Assembly: GCA_001626925.1 (NCBI GenBank)
Contig: LUOR01000005.1
Coordinates: 1-64,000 of the forward strand
Direction: 5' to 3'
DNA: 64,000 nt
DNA from: Moraxellaceae bacterium REDSEA-S32_B1
GTDB lineage: Bacteria > Pseudomonadota > Gammaproteobacteria > Pseudomonadales > Moraxellaceae
In this document: piece by piece, positions 28,117 to 39,847 of the stretch
How the letters are laid out: each line of letters opens with the position of its first letter
Position numbering within the stretch: the first letter of the stretch is position 1
Made by a program: the position numbers and the translations under genes
Notes under the pieces: model-generated
What the model was told of the DNA's origin: nothing
Database searches by the model: none
Seen by the model: the letters and a program-made list of their open reading frames with translations, nothing else

Positions 28117-28808
28117 TGCTTGTGTTAAGTCCTGAAGAAATCAATCTACTGCAACTGTCCTGTAAGGTCGCATTAGGCTGTCTTTTGCTGAATATTATTC
28201 CTGCATTATTCTTTGGTTGGCTATTGGCACGTAAAGAATTTTGGGGTAAATCCTTACTCGAAACCTTAATATTTCTTCCATTGGTGCTTCCGCCCGTTGT
28301 GCCAGGTTATTTGTTGCTACAGCTATTTGGCAATAACGGTGTGATCGGTAAATATTTTCACTATTTTGGGTTTGAGCTCGCTTTTAATTGGAAAGGAGCA
28401 GTGCTCGCTTCGGCGGTGATGGGCTTTCCGCTGTTGGTACAGTCAATTCGCCTCGCCATTGAATTGGTCGATCGTCGTTTAGAAATCGCTGCAATGACTT
28501 TGGGTGCATCACGACTTGCTGTCTTTCGGCAGATCACCTTGCCATTGGCGAGTAGTGGCATTCTGGTCGGGTTAATATTGTGTTTTTGTCGCAGCTTAGG
28601 CGAGTTCGGTGCAACTATTAGCTTTGTCGGCAATATCGCCGAAGAAACGCGTACCTTACCGCTTGCCATGTATAGCTTGATGCAACAGCCGAATAGCGAA
28701 GATGCATTAAATCGTTTAATTATCATTTCCTTAGCGATCGCATTTTTGGCTTTGTGGTTTGCACAATGGTTCCAACGCCGGCAAAAACGCCTTCGAGGTG
28801 TGTTATGA
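28116..28808 (+). CDS. modB: Molybdate ABC transporter permease
   Basis: LPPVVPGYLLL, RSLGEFGATISFVGNI. Confidence 0.95.
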   Translation: MLVLSPEEINLLQLSCKVALGCLLLNIIPALFFGWLLARKEFWGKSLLETLIFLPLVLPPVVPGYLLLQLFGNNGVIGKYFHYFGFELAFNWKGAVLASAVMGFPLLVQSIRLAIELVDRRLEIAAMTLGASRLAVFRQITLPLASSGILVGLILCFCRSLGEFGATISFVGNIAEETRTLPLAMYSLMQQPNSEDALNRLIIISLAIAFLALWFAQWFQRRQKRLRGVL

Positions 28809-29455
28809 CTGACACGATGAATCAGGAAAAGTCGTCCGTGATAGACATTGATATTGCATTATCTTTGGGACAATTTCAGCTTGAAGCAAAATACCAGACC
28901 GATCAACAAGTGTTGGGCTTGTTTGGCGCATCAGGTACAGGGAAAACCTCAATTTTGCATAGTGTTGCGGGTATCGTAATCCCACAAAAAGGTAAAATTT
29001 ATATTCAAAAGCAGTGTTTTTTTGATGCGAGTAAAAAGATTAATCAGTTGGTGCAACAACGCCGTGTCGGTTTGGTTTTTCAAGATGCACAGCTCTTTCC
29101 GCATTTTTCAGTAAAGAAGAATTTATTGTTTGGTTTTCAGTGTATTTCCGCTTCACAAAGACATTTTCAATTGGATCAAGTGGTCGATTTACTTAAATTA
29201 GAGCATCTGCTAGAGCGTATGCCGATAAAGCTCTCAGGCGGTGAAAAGCAACGAGTTGCACTGGGTCGTGCGTTATTGTATTCGCCGAATATTTTGCTAC
29301 TCGATGAGCCATTGTCTGCATTAGATACAGCGCATAAGCAGGAGATTATTCCTTTTTTTCAGCAGATACGAGATCAGACCAATATTCCGATGCTCTATGT
29401 CAGTCATGATATTGATGAAATCAAGCAACTGACTGATGAGGTGTGGAGTTTATAA
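28805..29455 (+). CDS. modC: Molybdate ABC transporter ATP-binding protein
   Basis: GASGTGKTSIL, LSGGEKQRVALGRAL, LLDEPLSALD; ATGA overlap with modB. Confidence 0.93.
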   Translation: MTDTMNQEKSSVIDIDIALSLGQFQLEAKYQTDQQVLGLFGASGTGKTSILHSVAGIVIPQKGKIYIQKQCFFDASKKINQLVQQRRVGLVFQDAQLFPHFSVKKNLLFGFQCISASQRHFQLDQVVDLLKLEHLLERMPIKLSGGEKQRVALGRALLYSPNILLLDEPLSALDTAHKQEIIPFFQQIRDQTNIPMLYVSHDIDEIKQLTDEVWSL

Positions 29456-29522
29456 ATTCAAGGTAAAAATAATGAAAAACGCATATAACAGTGCAATTTT
29501 AATTGAAATTTGTTTATAATAG

Positions 29523-31016
<1,494 letters not shown>

Positions 31017-31042
31017 TTTGAATATTCTTTACGATAAAACTA

Positions 31043-31072
31043 AACAGCCATCTCTCCGATGGCTGTTTTTTT
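31043..31072 (+). terminator. guaB rho-independent terminator
   Basis: acagccatctctccgatggctgttttttt. Confidence 0.85.
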
Positions 31073-31119
31073 AATGTAAAATAAATATTTATATAAATAA
31101 TGATACATATGAGGCTTAA

Positions 31120-32463
31120 ATGAGCTATTTTGGTACAGATGGTATTCGTGGTCAATTTGGGATATCACCAATTACACCTGAGTTTGCATTAAGATTAGGC
31201 TTTGCCACTGGAGCAGTTTTAAAAAGAGCTTTTCCGAAGAAAAAGCCGATTGTAGTCATGGGGAAAGATACACGACTTTCGGGTTATATTTTAGAGTCAG
31301 CACTGCAAGCAGGATTAAATTCGGCGGGCGTATACGTGCATTTGCTTGGTCCATTACCAACACCTGCGATTGCCCACCTTACTCGTGCGTTACATGCCAA
31401 TGCAGGAATTGTGATTTCAGCATCGCACAATCCGTATTTTGATAATGGTATTAAATTTTTTTCAAGCGATGGCAAAAAGCTCGCAGACGACCTACAAGAA
31501 CAAATCAATCAAGAGCTTGAAAAAGACATCATCATTCAAGAGCTGAATCAACTCGGGAAAAGCTTTCGTGTCGATGATGCACAAGGGCGTTATATCGAGT
31601 TCTGTAAATCAACCTTCCCATATCATCTGAATTTGCAAGACTTTACCATTGTCATGGATTGCGCCAATGGTGCGGCTTATAGTGTGGGGCCTGCTGTGTT
31701 TCGTGAGCTTGGTGCAAAAGTCATTAGCATTTTCGATCAACCGAATGGCACCAATATTAATGAGCAGTGTGGTTCGACCCACCCTGATAATTTACAACAG
31801 GCTGTGATTAAGCATCGTGCTGATTTGGGCATTGCTTTCGATGGTGATGCAGATCGAGTGATGTTAGTCGATCGCAATGGTCAGCTTATAGATGGTGATC
31901 ATATTTTATATATTCTTGCCACGAAAGGTAAAAAAACACCACGAGGTATCGTCGGCACAGTGATGAGTAACATGGCACTTGAGCTTGCCTTAAACAAAGC
32001 GGAGATACCATTTATTCGTGCCAAAGTTGGTGATCGTTATGTGCTTCAATCTTTGGAAGAAAATGACTGGTTTATTGGTGGAGAGCCATCAGGACATATT
32101 TTGACTTTAGATCGAAGCACCACTGGCGATGCGATTATTGCTGCATTACAAGTGATGCGTGTTTTGGTTGAGCAAGAAACGAGCTTAGATGAATTGGTTA
32201 AAGATTTTAAACTCTTTCCTCAAGTCTTAGAAAATGTGCGTCTTGCACAAATGATCGACCTATTTGCTGATCCAGTACTAGAGGCTGAGTTTGAAAAAGC
32301 AGAGCAACAGCTCAAAGGGCGAGGGCGTCTGCTGATTCGTAAATCAGGTACAGAACCTGTGATTCGAGTGATGGTCGAAGGTGATAATTTAGATGAAGTC
32401 AGTCAATTGGCGAAGCATCTTGCGGATCAAATACGTAAACAAGCCAATATTCATGAAGAATAA
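31120..32463 (+). CDS. glmM: Phosphoglucosamine mutase
   Basis: [40 protein letters not shown]. Confidence 0.98.
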   Translation: MSYFGTDGIRGQFGISPITPEFALRLGFATGAVLKRAFPKKKPIVVMGKDTRLSGYILESALQAGLNSAGVYVHLLGPLPTPAIAHLTRALHANAGIVISASHNPYFDNGIKFFSSDGKKLADDLQEQINQELEKDIIIQELNQLGKSFRVDDAQGRYIEFCKSTFPYHLNLQDFTIVMDCANGAAYSVGPAVFRELGAKVISIFDQPNGTNINEQCGSTHPDNLQQAVIKHRADLGIAFDGDADRVMLVDRNGQLIDGDHILYILATKGKKTPRGIVGTVMSNMALELALNKAEIPFIRAKVGDRYVLQSLEENDWFIGGEPSGHILTLDRSTTGDAIIAALQVMRVLVEQETSLDELVKDFKLFPQVLENVRLAQMIDLFADPVLEAEFEKAEQQLKGRGRLLIRKSGTEPVIRVMVEGDNLDEVSQLAKHLADQIRKQANIHEE

Positions 32464-32533
32464 AACACGGTATTAATAGACTTCATTCGAAAAATTGGCG
32501 TTTTCATAGGTTGAAAAAAGGATAGACCAAGCA

Positions 32534-33208
32534 ATGACGACTGATCATCAAAGTGCAAGTCATATCAAAGACTTGAGCGAGTTGCGTTTAAATTACCAGC
32601 GTGGCGAGTTGCATGAAGAACACGTGGCTCAAACGCCACACGAACAATTTTTACTATGGTTCAATGCGGCGTTGACTGGCAATCTACATGAACCCTATGC
32701 CATGTACTTGGCCACAGCCAATGCGCAAGCTGTACCGCATGTGCGTACGGTGTTATTGCGTGGCGCAACCAATCGAGGCTATGATTTTTATAGTAATTAC
32801 GACAGTAAAAAAGGACTCGACTTAGCAGAAAACCCACAAGCACAGATTCTTTTTTATTGGGCAGAGCTTGAGCAACAGGTGCGGATTTCAGGTCAAATTG
32901 AGCGTATTTCCGAAATTGAATCGACTGATTATTATCACAAACGCCCTCGTGATAGCCAAATTGCAGCACATGTCAGTACACCACAAAGTGGTGTGATTGA
33001 AAGCCGAGAAGCACTGCAACACCGCTTTGATGCTGCGGTACAGCAGTTTGAAAATATGGAACAACTCGATAAACCGAATTTTTGGGGAGGTTACCGCCTC
33101 GTGCCTGATTATTATGAATTTTGGCAGGGCAGACCAAATCGTTTGCATGATCGAATTTGTTATCAAAAGCAGGATGAAGATTGGTTGATTCAACGCTTAA
33201 TGCCCTAA
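32534..33208 (+). CDS. pdxH: Pyridoxamine 5'-phosphate oxidase
   Basis: VRTVLLRG..GYDFYSNYDSKKG, C-terminal FWQGRPNRLHDRICY. Confidence 0.95.
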   Translation: MTTDHQSASHIKDLSELRLNYQRGELHEEHVAQTPHEQFLLWFNAALTGNLHEPYAMYLATANAQAVPHVRTVLLRGATNRGYDFYSNYDSKKGLDLAENPQAQILFYWAELEQQVRISGQIERISEIESTDYYHKRPRDSQIAAHVSTPQSGVIESREALQHRFDAAVQQFENMEQLDKPNFWGGYRLVPDYYEFWQGRPNRLHDRICYQKQDEDWLIQRLMP

Positions 33209-33256
33209 CGGTTATCGTTATTATCTCATATTCAAAAATTACAATTTTTAGAACCT

Positions 33257-34966
33257 ATGCAGTCAATCCAACTCGATCAACGCCCCTTACAACAACCTTT
33301 ACAGCAATATGAATATCTTGGCTCAGACACGTTGGCACGAATTTTATCAGCACGTGACACGACAGCTGATCAGCTTGATTTACAATTAAAACATCTATTA
33401 CAACCCGACTTAATGGGTCTAGACAAAGCAGTACAAATTTTAGATCAAGCGATTGATGAACAACAAAAAATACTCATCGTCGGTGATTATGATGCTGACG
33501 GTGCAACCAGTACCGCACTTGCTATTTTAGCCTTACAGGCGATGGGTGCGACGGTGAATTATATCGTGCCTGACCGTTTTAAATATGGTTACGGCTTAAC
33601 ACCTGCGATTGCTGAACTTGCTTATGAATGCTTCCAACCCGATGTGTTGATGACGGTGGATAATGGTATTTCTAGTCATGCAGGTGTAGAGCGTTGTCAT
33701 GCGCTCGGGATGCAAGTCATTATTACCGATCACCATCTCACGACGAAAGCGACGCCAAAAGCCGAAGCTGTGGTGAATCCCAATCAATTGGGTTGTACTT
33801 TTGCCAGTAAGTCTTTGGCAGGCGTTGGCGTGGCGTTTTATCTTTTGGCTCGATTTGCTACGCATCGACAAAAGCTCGGTAAATCGAGCGTGCGCATGAC
33901 GCAGTTTCTCGATTTAGTCGCATTGGGTACGGTTGCCGATGTGGCAAAGCTTGATTTTAATAATCGCATTTTGGTACAGGCAGGGCTAGAGCGCATCAGA
34001 CAAGGACAGTGTCGTGCAGGAATTTTGGCATTGATCGAAATTGCAGGTAAAAATGCAGCACAACTACAAGCCAGTGATTTTGGTTTTGTACTTGGTCCTC
34101 GGATCAATGCGGCAGGGCGTATGGACAGTATGCAGATCGGTATTGAATGTTTACTTGCGCCCGATCTGAACAGTGCTTATCCATACGCTTATCAGCTTGA
34201 TCGCTTGAATATTGAGCGTCGCCAAGTCGAGCAGGGGATGCGTGAACAAGCCTTTGATTATCTGCAACAAATCCATATCGAACAAGATCAGCTTCCTGAG
34301 GCGTTGGTACTCTTTGAGCCTGAATGGCATCAAGGCGTGATCGGTATTGTCGCTGGGCGTTTAAAAGAGCATTTCCACCGTCCAAGTATTGTATTTGCAC
34401 TTGATGAAGATGGAGAACATCTGAAAGGTTCTGCACGTTCAATCGCCGGGATTCATATCCGTGATGCCATCGAAGCGGTAGCAGAACAGCATCCGCGGTT
34501 GGTGAAATTCTTTGGTGGGCATGCTATGGCAGCAGGTTTAACCATCCAAAAAGAAAATTTTGATGCATTTCGACAGGCGCTTATAGAGGTAGTTGCCGAA
34601 GTTAATCCTGAAGTATTTCAAGCAAAAATTTATACAGATGGTACACTCAAAAAAGATGAGCTGAATGTTAATTTTTTACAACGCTTAGAGCAACTTGGGC
34701 CGTGGGGACAGGGCTTTGAATCGCCAATATTTGAAGGGATATTTAAGGTTGCCGATTATCAATGGCTTAAGGAAAAGCACTTAAAACTAAAATTACAAAT
34801 TGATGTAAATCATCGTGTTGATGCGATTGGTTTTAACTTTATTGAAAAAATTGACAATGCTGAAATCGCAAAAAAAGTCAGAATTGCTTATAGCTTGGAA
34901 AGAAATGAATTTCGTGGGCAAATAAGTTTGCAACTGCGATTGATACATTGTGAAAATGTCCTTTAG
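33257..34966 (+). CDS. recJ: Single-stranded-DNA-specific exonuclease RecJ
   Basis: VGDYDADGATSTA, DHH motif (IITDHHLTTK), GGHAMAAGLTI. Confidence 0.96.
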   Translation: MQSIQLDQRPLQQPLQQYEYLGSDTLARILSARDTTADQLDLQLKHLLQPDLMGLDKAVQILDQAIDEQQKILIVGDYDADGATSTALAILALQAMGATVNYIVPDRFKYGYGLTPAIAELAYECFQPDVLMTVDNGISSHAGVERCHALGMQVIITDHHLTTKATPKAEAVVNPNQLGCTFASKSLAGVGVAFYLLARFATHRQKLGKSSVRMTQFLDLVALGTVADVAKLDFNNRILVQAGLERIRQGQCRAGILALIEIAGKNAAQLQASDFGFVLGPRINAAGRMDSMQIGIECLLAPDLNSAYPYAYQLDRLNIERRQVEQGMREQAFDYLQQIHIEQDQLPEALVLFEPEWHQGVIGIVAGRLKEHFHRPSIVFALDEDGEHLKGSARSIAGIHIRDAIEAVAEQHPRLVKFFGGHAMAAGLTIQKENFDAFRQALIEVVAEVNPEVFQAKIYTDGTLKKDELNVNFLQRLEQLGPWGQGFESPIFEGIFKVADYQWLKEKHLKLKLQIDVNHRVDAIGFNFIEKIDNAEIAKKVRIAYSLERNEFRGQISLQLRLIHCENVL

Positions 34967-34991
34967 AAAAATTCACAGCGATGTAAGCCAC

Positions 34992-35020
34992 AAAAAAATC
35001 GCCCAATTGGGCGATTTTTT
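34992..35020. terminator. Bidirectional terminator recJ/porin
   Basis: aaaaaaatcgcccaattgggcgatttttt. Confidence 0.9.
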
Positions 35021-35041
35021 AATTTCATCAGCGATGTGGAA

Positions 35042-35845
35042 TTAGAAGCGGAAAGTTCCGTTAATACCAACAGAATCAACGTCATCCGCTGTGGTGTATG
35101 CCACACCAACACCGATTTGTGGTGTAAAGAATTTTTTCGCATTGATGCCGAAGATAGTTTCTGATTCATCTACCGTAGAATCGGCAAAAGACGCACCAAC
35201 ACTTAATGTTGGATCAAGATACAGGTCACCACCAAGTTTATAAGCTGTTTCGTCACCAAAATAGACGACACCTTCAAAGTTGGTGTAAAAGCCACCGATC
35301 TGAGTCACGTACTTGCCACGAGTGCTGACAGTTGTATCTTCACCTACAGCATCTACATAACCTAAAGATGTAACGAAACCATTCTCTGCAACAAGTACAG
35401 GATCTAAACTTTCTTTAGATACGCCTAATGCAAGTAGTAAGCCGTTTACTGGTAAGTAACCTGCTTCAACGGTATAACCTGTATTGTCTTCGCCACCAAG
35501 ATCAACTTGATTTAAAGATCCACTGAAATAAAATTGTGAGTTTGGAATAAAGAATTCACCCGAAACTCCATAGACATCAATATCTTCGTCACCATCGCCA
35601 CTCGCATTAACATAGCCCAAGCCAATGTTACTTCCACGATTTAGAAATGCTGCTTCAGCAAGTGGTGAAGATTTGGTTTGAACTGCATTCAAATAATACT
35701 TACCTGAAGCAGACCAAGTATCAAGATCACCCAAATCTTCGATATCAGTATTTTCATAACCGACATTGACTTCATACTGATAAGCATTTGCACCCATGGC
35801 AAATAGTGAAGTGATTAGTGCTGTAGCAAGACTCAATTTTTTCAT
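35042..35845 (-). CDS. Putative outer-membrane porin
   Basis: Signal peptide, alternating beta-strand pattern, terminal aromatic (FRF). Confidence 0.75.
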   Translation of the reverse strand: MKKLSLATALITSLFAMGANAYQYEVNVGYENTDIEDLGDLDTWSASGKYYLNAVQTKSSPLAEAAFLNRGSNIGLGYVNASGDGDEDIDVYGVSGEFFIPNSQFYFSGSLNQVDLGGEDNTGYTVEAGYLPVNGLLLALGVSKESLDPVLVAENGFVTSLGYVDAVGEDTTVSTRGKYVTQIGGFYTNFEGVVYFGDETAYKLGGDLYLDPTLSVGASFADSTVDESETIFGINAKKFFTPQIGVGVAYTTADDVDSVGINGTFRF

Positions 35846-35994
35846 GGTTATTCCCCATTAACGTTGTAAAAATTGTTAAAATATTATGTTACATATTACA
35901 GTTTAGTGAAATTTGTTGTTTCGTCAATAGCACTTTATCACTTTTTCTTGACCAGTTATCCTATGTGCAAATACAACATATTTGGAAATTGATG

Positions 35995-36342
35995 ATGAAA
36001 ATTTATGGCATTAAAAATTGCAATACCATGAAAAAAGCATTTATTGCACTTGATGAGCAAGGTATTGATTATACGTTTCACGACTATAAAAAGCAGGGTA
36101 TTGATCAAGCGACGTTACAGCAGTGGCTTAAGCAGAAAGATCAAGACGTGATCTTAAATAAAAAAGGCACCACGTGGAGAAAACTTTCACCACAACAACA
36201 AGACTATGCGCTTGAAAATAAAGAACAGTTCATCGAAACATTGATCACCAATCCAAGCATGATTAAACGACCTGTGTTGGATATCGGTTCAACGATTGTC
36301 GTGGGTTTTGATGAAGCAGAATATGCCAATTTGGCGAAATGA
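35995..36342 (+). CDS. ArsC/Spx-family (YffB-like) protein
   Basis: KIYGIKNCNTMKKAF..; NKKGTTWRKL; IKRPVLD. Confidence 0.88.
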   Translation: MKIYGIKNCNTMKKAFIALDEQGIDYTFHDYKKQGIDQATLQQWLKQKDQDVILNKKGTTWRKLSPQQQDYALENKEQFIETLITNPSMIKRPVLDIGSTIVVGFDEAEYANLAK

Positions 36343-36349
36343 TAGACAT

Positions 36350-36380
36350 AAAAAAGCTTGCGAAGTCGCAAGCTTTTTTG
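36350..36380. terminator. Bidirectional terminator
   Basis: aaaaaagcttgcgaagtcgcaagcttttttg. Confidence 0.88.
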
Positions 36381-36417
36381 ATTGAGTAAATTTTGCTTAG
36401 CAATGATTTTACAAATG

Positions 36418-36852
36418 TTATTTCACACGGTACCACGTTTGGTTGCGACCAAGTGCAGCGATGCCGATGTAGCCACGCACTTTAAGGGTTTTACCATTTG
36501 AAGCCATTTCAGCGTTCATTTTGTAAGTTTTACCTGACTTTGGATCAAGGATTGTTCCGCCGTCATACTTATTACCTTTGTCTAGTTTCAGGTTTTGAAC
36601 AATATCTAAACCTTCCATCGGTTTGTTTTTTTGACTTCCAGAGCATTCGGTGCAAACTGTTTTAGCTTTTGGATCAAGTAGTTTCTTGATTGTAGCAGTA
36701 TAAGTACCATTTGAACTTTTAGAGAATTCGACCAAAGCTTTCGCTTTGCCTGTTTCATCATCAACGGTTCTCCACTGCGTATTGTTTAAGTCTGCAGCAA
36801 ACGCTGAAGTTGCCAGTACACTGCTAAGCGCAACAAATGCGAATTTTTTCAT
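36418..36852 (-). CDS. DUF2147-like secreted protein
   Basis: Signal peptide; W(R)TVDDETGKAKALVEF, LDPKSGKTYKMNAEM. Confidence 0.75.
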   Translation of the reverse strand: MKKFAFVALSSVLATSAFAADLNNTQWRTVDDETGKAKALVEFSKSSNGTYTATIKKLLDPKAKTVCTECSGSQKNKPMEGLDIVQNLKLDKGNKYDGGTILDPKSGKTYKMNAEMASNGKTLKVRGYIGIAALGRNQTWYRVK

Positions 36853-36990
36853 TTTTGGTTTCCTTGCGAAGGTTTTCCTGAGTTCATCAACGATAAGTCA
36901 TAAACGAATTTCTATTATGATTTTTTCGTTTATACTTGTAATTTTATAAGCTTATTTTGTGAATAGCTAGTCAAATTATGGAAAAATTAT

Positions 36991-37902
36991 ATGCCTGCAT
37001 CTAATCCATTGAAAACATTTGCACTCGAAAAATTTTTAAGAATGTGTGTGCATTTTCCAAGTCGTCAAGGGCTTTCGCCATTCGTATTACGTCGCATGAT
37101 GGATAAAGCAGGTTTCTTTTTTCCAGTCGATAAGCGACTCGCATTTAGACAGTTAGAGCTTGCAGGTATGCAATGTGAGGAAATCCGACATAAACGAGAC
37201 CCTGCGACACAGCTGATTTTTCATATTCATGGTGGTGCTTTTTTCTTGGGCGGATTGGAGAGTCATCGTGGATTGATGTGTGACTTAGTCCGTGCCACAG
37301 GTGCGCAAGTGATTCATTTAAACTATCCACTTGCACCAGAACAGGTCTTTCCTTCGGCATTAAATACTTTGCAAGCGGCATATCTCGAAGCACTGGAGCA
37401 GGGCATTGCACCAAAAAATATTACGCTATCAGGTGATTCATGTGGTGGTAATCTCGCTTTGGCATTGTGTTTAAAGTTGCGAGATGAAAATTTACCATTG
37501 CCGAACGGTTTGATATTACTGTCGCCTTGGCTTGACTTATCTCTCAGTGGCGCGTCAATTCGACGCAATGCAAAGCATGATGCCTTGTTGTCTGAACAGT
37601 TACTGCGAGATGGTGTGAAGTATTACTTGAATGACAATGCCAGTGTTGATGAGCCTTATGTTTCGCCATTATTTGCCAACCTCAAAGGATTGCCTGAGAT
37701 ATTGATTCATGTCGGCAGTAAAGAAATTTTACTTGATGATGCGAAAAGATTTAAAGAAGCCGCTGACCGTGCCGATGTCGATTGCACATTGACGATTTAT
37801 TCAGGCATGTGGCACAACTTCCACATGTTCAATCACTGGATTGCACCAGCCAAAAAGGCACTGAGAGACATCACCAAGTTTGTTGATCGTATGGATCGCT
37901 AA
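36991..37902 (+). CDS. Alpha/beta hydrolase, HSL-like esterase/lipase
   Basis: HGGAFFLG, GDSCGGNLALAL, WHNFHMF. Confidence 0.92.
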   Translation: MPASNPLKTFALEKFLRMCVHFPSRQGLSPFVLRRMMDKAGFFFPVDKRLAFRQLELAGMQCEEIRHKRDPATQLIFHIHGGAFFLGGLESHRGLMCDLVRATGAQVIHLNYPLAPEQVFPSALNTLQAAYLEALEQGIAPKNITLSGDSCGGNLALALCLKLRDENLPLPNGLILLSPWLDLSLSGASIRRNAKHDALLSEQLLRDGVKYYLNDNASVDEPYVSPLFANLKGLPEILIHVGSKEILLDDAKRFKEAADRADVDCTLTIYSGMWHNFHMFNHWIAPAKKALRDITKFVDRMDR

Positions 37903-37928
37903 TTTGAATTTCGATTGGATAGAATTAA

Positions 37929-37944
37929 TGTTCCACGTGGAACG
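37929..37944. promoter_or_regulatory. parS-like centromere site tGTTCCACGTGGAACg
   Basis: 14-bp perfect palindrome GTTCCACGTGGAAC, as in Pseudomonas-type parS. Confidence 0.8.
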
Positions 37945-38438
37945 CTAATTAAGCCATTTATACATGACTAAGGCATCAACAAGACCTTGTTTGGGGTGGC
38001 TGAAGGCTTTTGGCAAGCGACCAACGATATCAAAACCTAGTATTTGCCAAAGTCGAATTGCACCATCATTAGTTTCCACGACAAAGTTAAATTGCATCGC
38101 AAGATAACCGAGTTCACGTGCGACCTGTTGAGAGTTCTCACACATTTTGGCAGCGACGCCTTGAGCTCGTGCGGATTCGGAGACCATATAGCCACAGTTG
38201 CTGACATGCGATCCGCCACCACTTTGATTGGTTTTGAGATAGTATGAACCTATAATTTCTCCGTCTTTTCATAAACATAAGTTCGGTTGGGCAAAGTCAT
38301 CCAAATGTCAAAAGCCTTGTCTTTCGTCACCTCACGATCAAAAGCATAGGTTTCGCCTGCCTCAGCGATAGGTTTAAAGAAGCGCCAAATTTGCTCAAAG
38401 TCGCCAGTTGTCGCTATGCGAATCATCATCATGCTCAT
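37945..38438 (-). pseudogene. GNAT family acetyltransferase interrupted by a -1 frameshift
   Basis: ORFs 38250..38438 and 37945..38187 join as ...YVYEKDGEIIGSYYLKTNQSGGGSHVSNCGYMVSESARAQG... if one T is added to the T4 run at 38266-38269. Confidence 0.9.
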
Positions 38439-38520
38439 TGAAAAAACAAGTCAGATTATAGGTGAATACACCCTTGAAAAGCTGTAATACAAAAGTGTGA
38501 ACTATAAAAAAAAACATAAA

Positions 38521-38546
38521 AAAACTGCCCTGAGAGGCAGTTTTTG
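38521..38546. terminator. Terminator-like hairpin
   Basis: aaaaactgccctgagaggcagtttttg. Confidence 0.7.
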
Positions 38547-38570
38547 AAAAGATAAAATCTTCTGTGTGAA

Positions 38571-39569
38571 TTATTCACCAGCGAGTGAACATTCAAAGTT
38601 TGACTTATCAACGCTACAACGTGCTTTTTTCAACACTGACATCATTGATTTGTCATAAACGCCTTGCTTGGTCAAAGCAATACGTGATTCACGCATCATT
38701 TTTTGATAACCAATCTTGTCGTCAGCTGGAATATTCATTTTGTATTTCGCAGGAATACCCGCTTCAAGCTTAGAAATCGTGCTAAATGCTTTAGGCAATT
38801 GCTTCACGAACCAATCACGTGACTTTTGACCAAAGCCAGCAGGGAATTTGCTTGGATTGATCACAACATTCGCTGTGACGTGAAGAATTGGGAAGTTAAC
38901 CATCGCACCTTTTGAACCCAAGCCTTTGTGAAGCTCAAGTGGTTTGAATGCATATGCAGGCGCACCAATGATATCAACCTGACCGTTGTTAAACTTCGAT
39001 GCGAAATTGGTTACGTCAGATGAAACAGGTTGTGCACCGATTTGTTGAACCATTTTCTTTTGTGCAGAATCATAGTCTAGAACGGCAATTTTCTTACCTG
39101 CCGCTTTTGCAACAGAGTTGATGTTGCGATCGTTGACGAATAAGTAAGCAGAACCCAATGGGGCGATACCGACGACTTCATATTTTTTGTTCGAGCTAAC
39201 CATTTTGCCAGCATTACGAGAGTTCAAAGTGAAGCTGATTGCACTTTGCGCAACTTTATTGTTTGGTACTGCACCAATAGAATCAATAGAACCTACGAAT
39301 TTATTGAATTCACGAGCACGCATTGCGGTGAGGCTAACGCCATCACATTTGCCTGCTTTGAAATCTTCATTGGCAACACGCTCATCGGTGTAAGCCTTTA
39401 ACTGAACATCTGCACCCCAAGATTTCGCTTGTAACGCCCAGCCTTTCATTTGCTGATAAGCTTCACCTGAAGCACCAAGTAAGTCAAATACACACATTGT
39501 TGCTGCTTGAGTGTTAGACATTGCACCCATAGCGGAAGTTGCCACGATGGCTAGCGCAAGTTTTTTCAT
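38571..39569 (-). CDS. Putative periplasmic solute-binding protein (copy A)
   Basis: Signal peptide; paralogous to 42779..43798 (CVFDLxGxxGxxY, KAYTDERV, KKIAVLDYDxAQKKMVQQ). Confidence 0.75.
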   Translation of the reverse strand: MKKLALAIVATSAMGAMSNTQAATMCVFDLLGASGEAYQQMKGWALQAKSWGADVQLKAYTDERVANEDFKAGKCDGVSLTAMRAREFNKFVGSIDSIGAVPNNKVAQSAISFTLNSRNAGKMVSSNKKYEVVGIAPLGSAYLFVNDRNINSVAKAAGKKIAVLDYDSAQKKMVQQIGAQPVSSDVTNFASKFNNGQVDIIGAPAYAFKPLELHKGLGSKGAMVNFPILHVTANVVINPSKFPAGFGQKSRDWFVKQLPKAFSTISKLEAGIPAKYKMNIPADDKIGYQKMMRESRIALTKQGVYDKSMMSVLKKARCSVDKSNFECSLAGE

Positions 39570-39847
39570 CTTTGCCTCATCCTTTCAATTGTTGTTTTTG
39601 GCGGGACTCATTCCCAATCCAACTTGAGCAGAATAATATCGTGCTTACACTTAAATTAATAGAGTAATTGCTCCAAATTCCAGGGTATTTTGTGTGAATT
39701 TGTTCACAATAAGTAAAAATGTGCATAAAAAATGAACGTCAAATCAGTCTAAATAAACCCCACATTAGGGTGTCTAAACTAGACTATGGACGACTTCTAA
39801 AATTGTTTACAATAGCGATCCTCAACACAGTGAAACGATGATGACAG

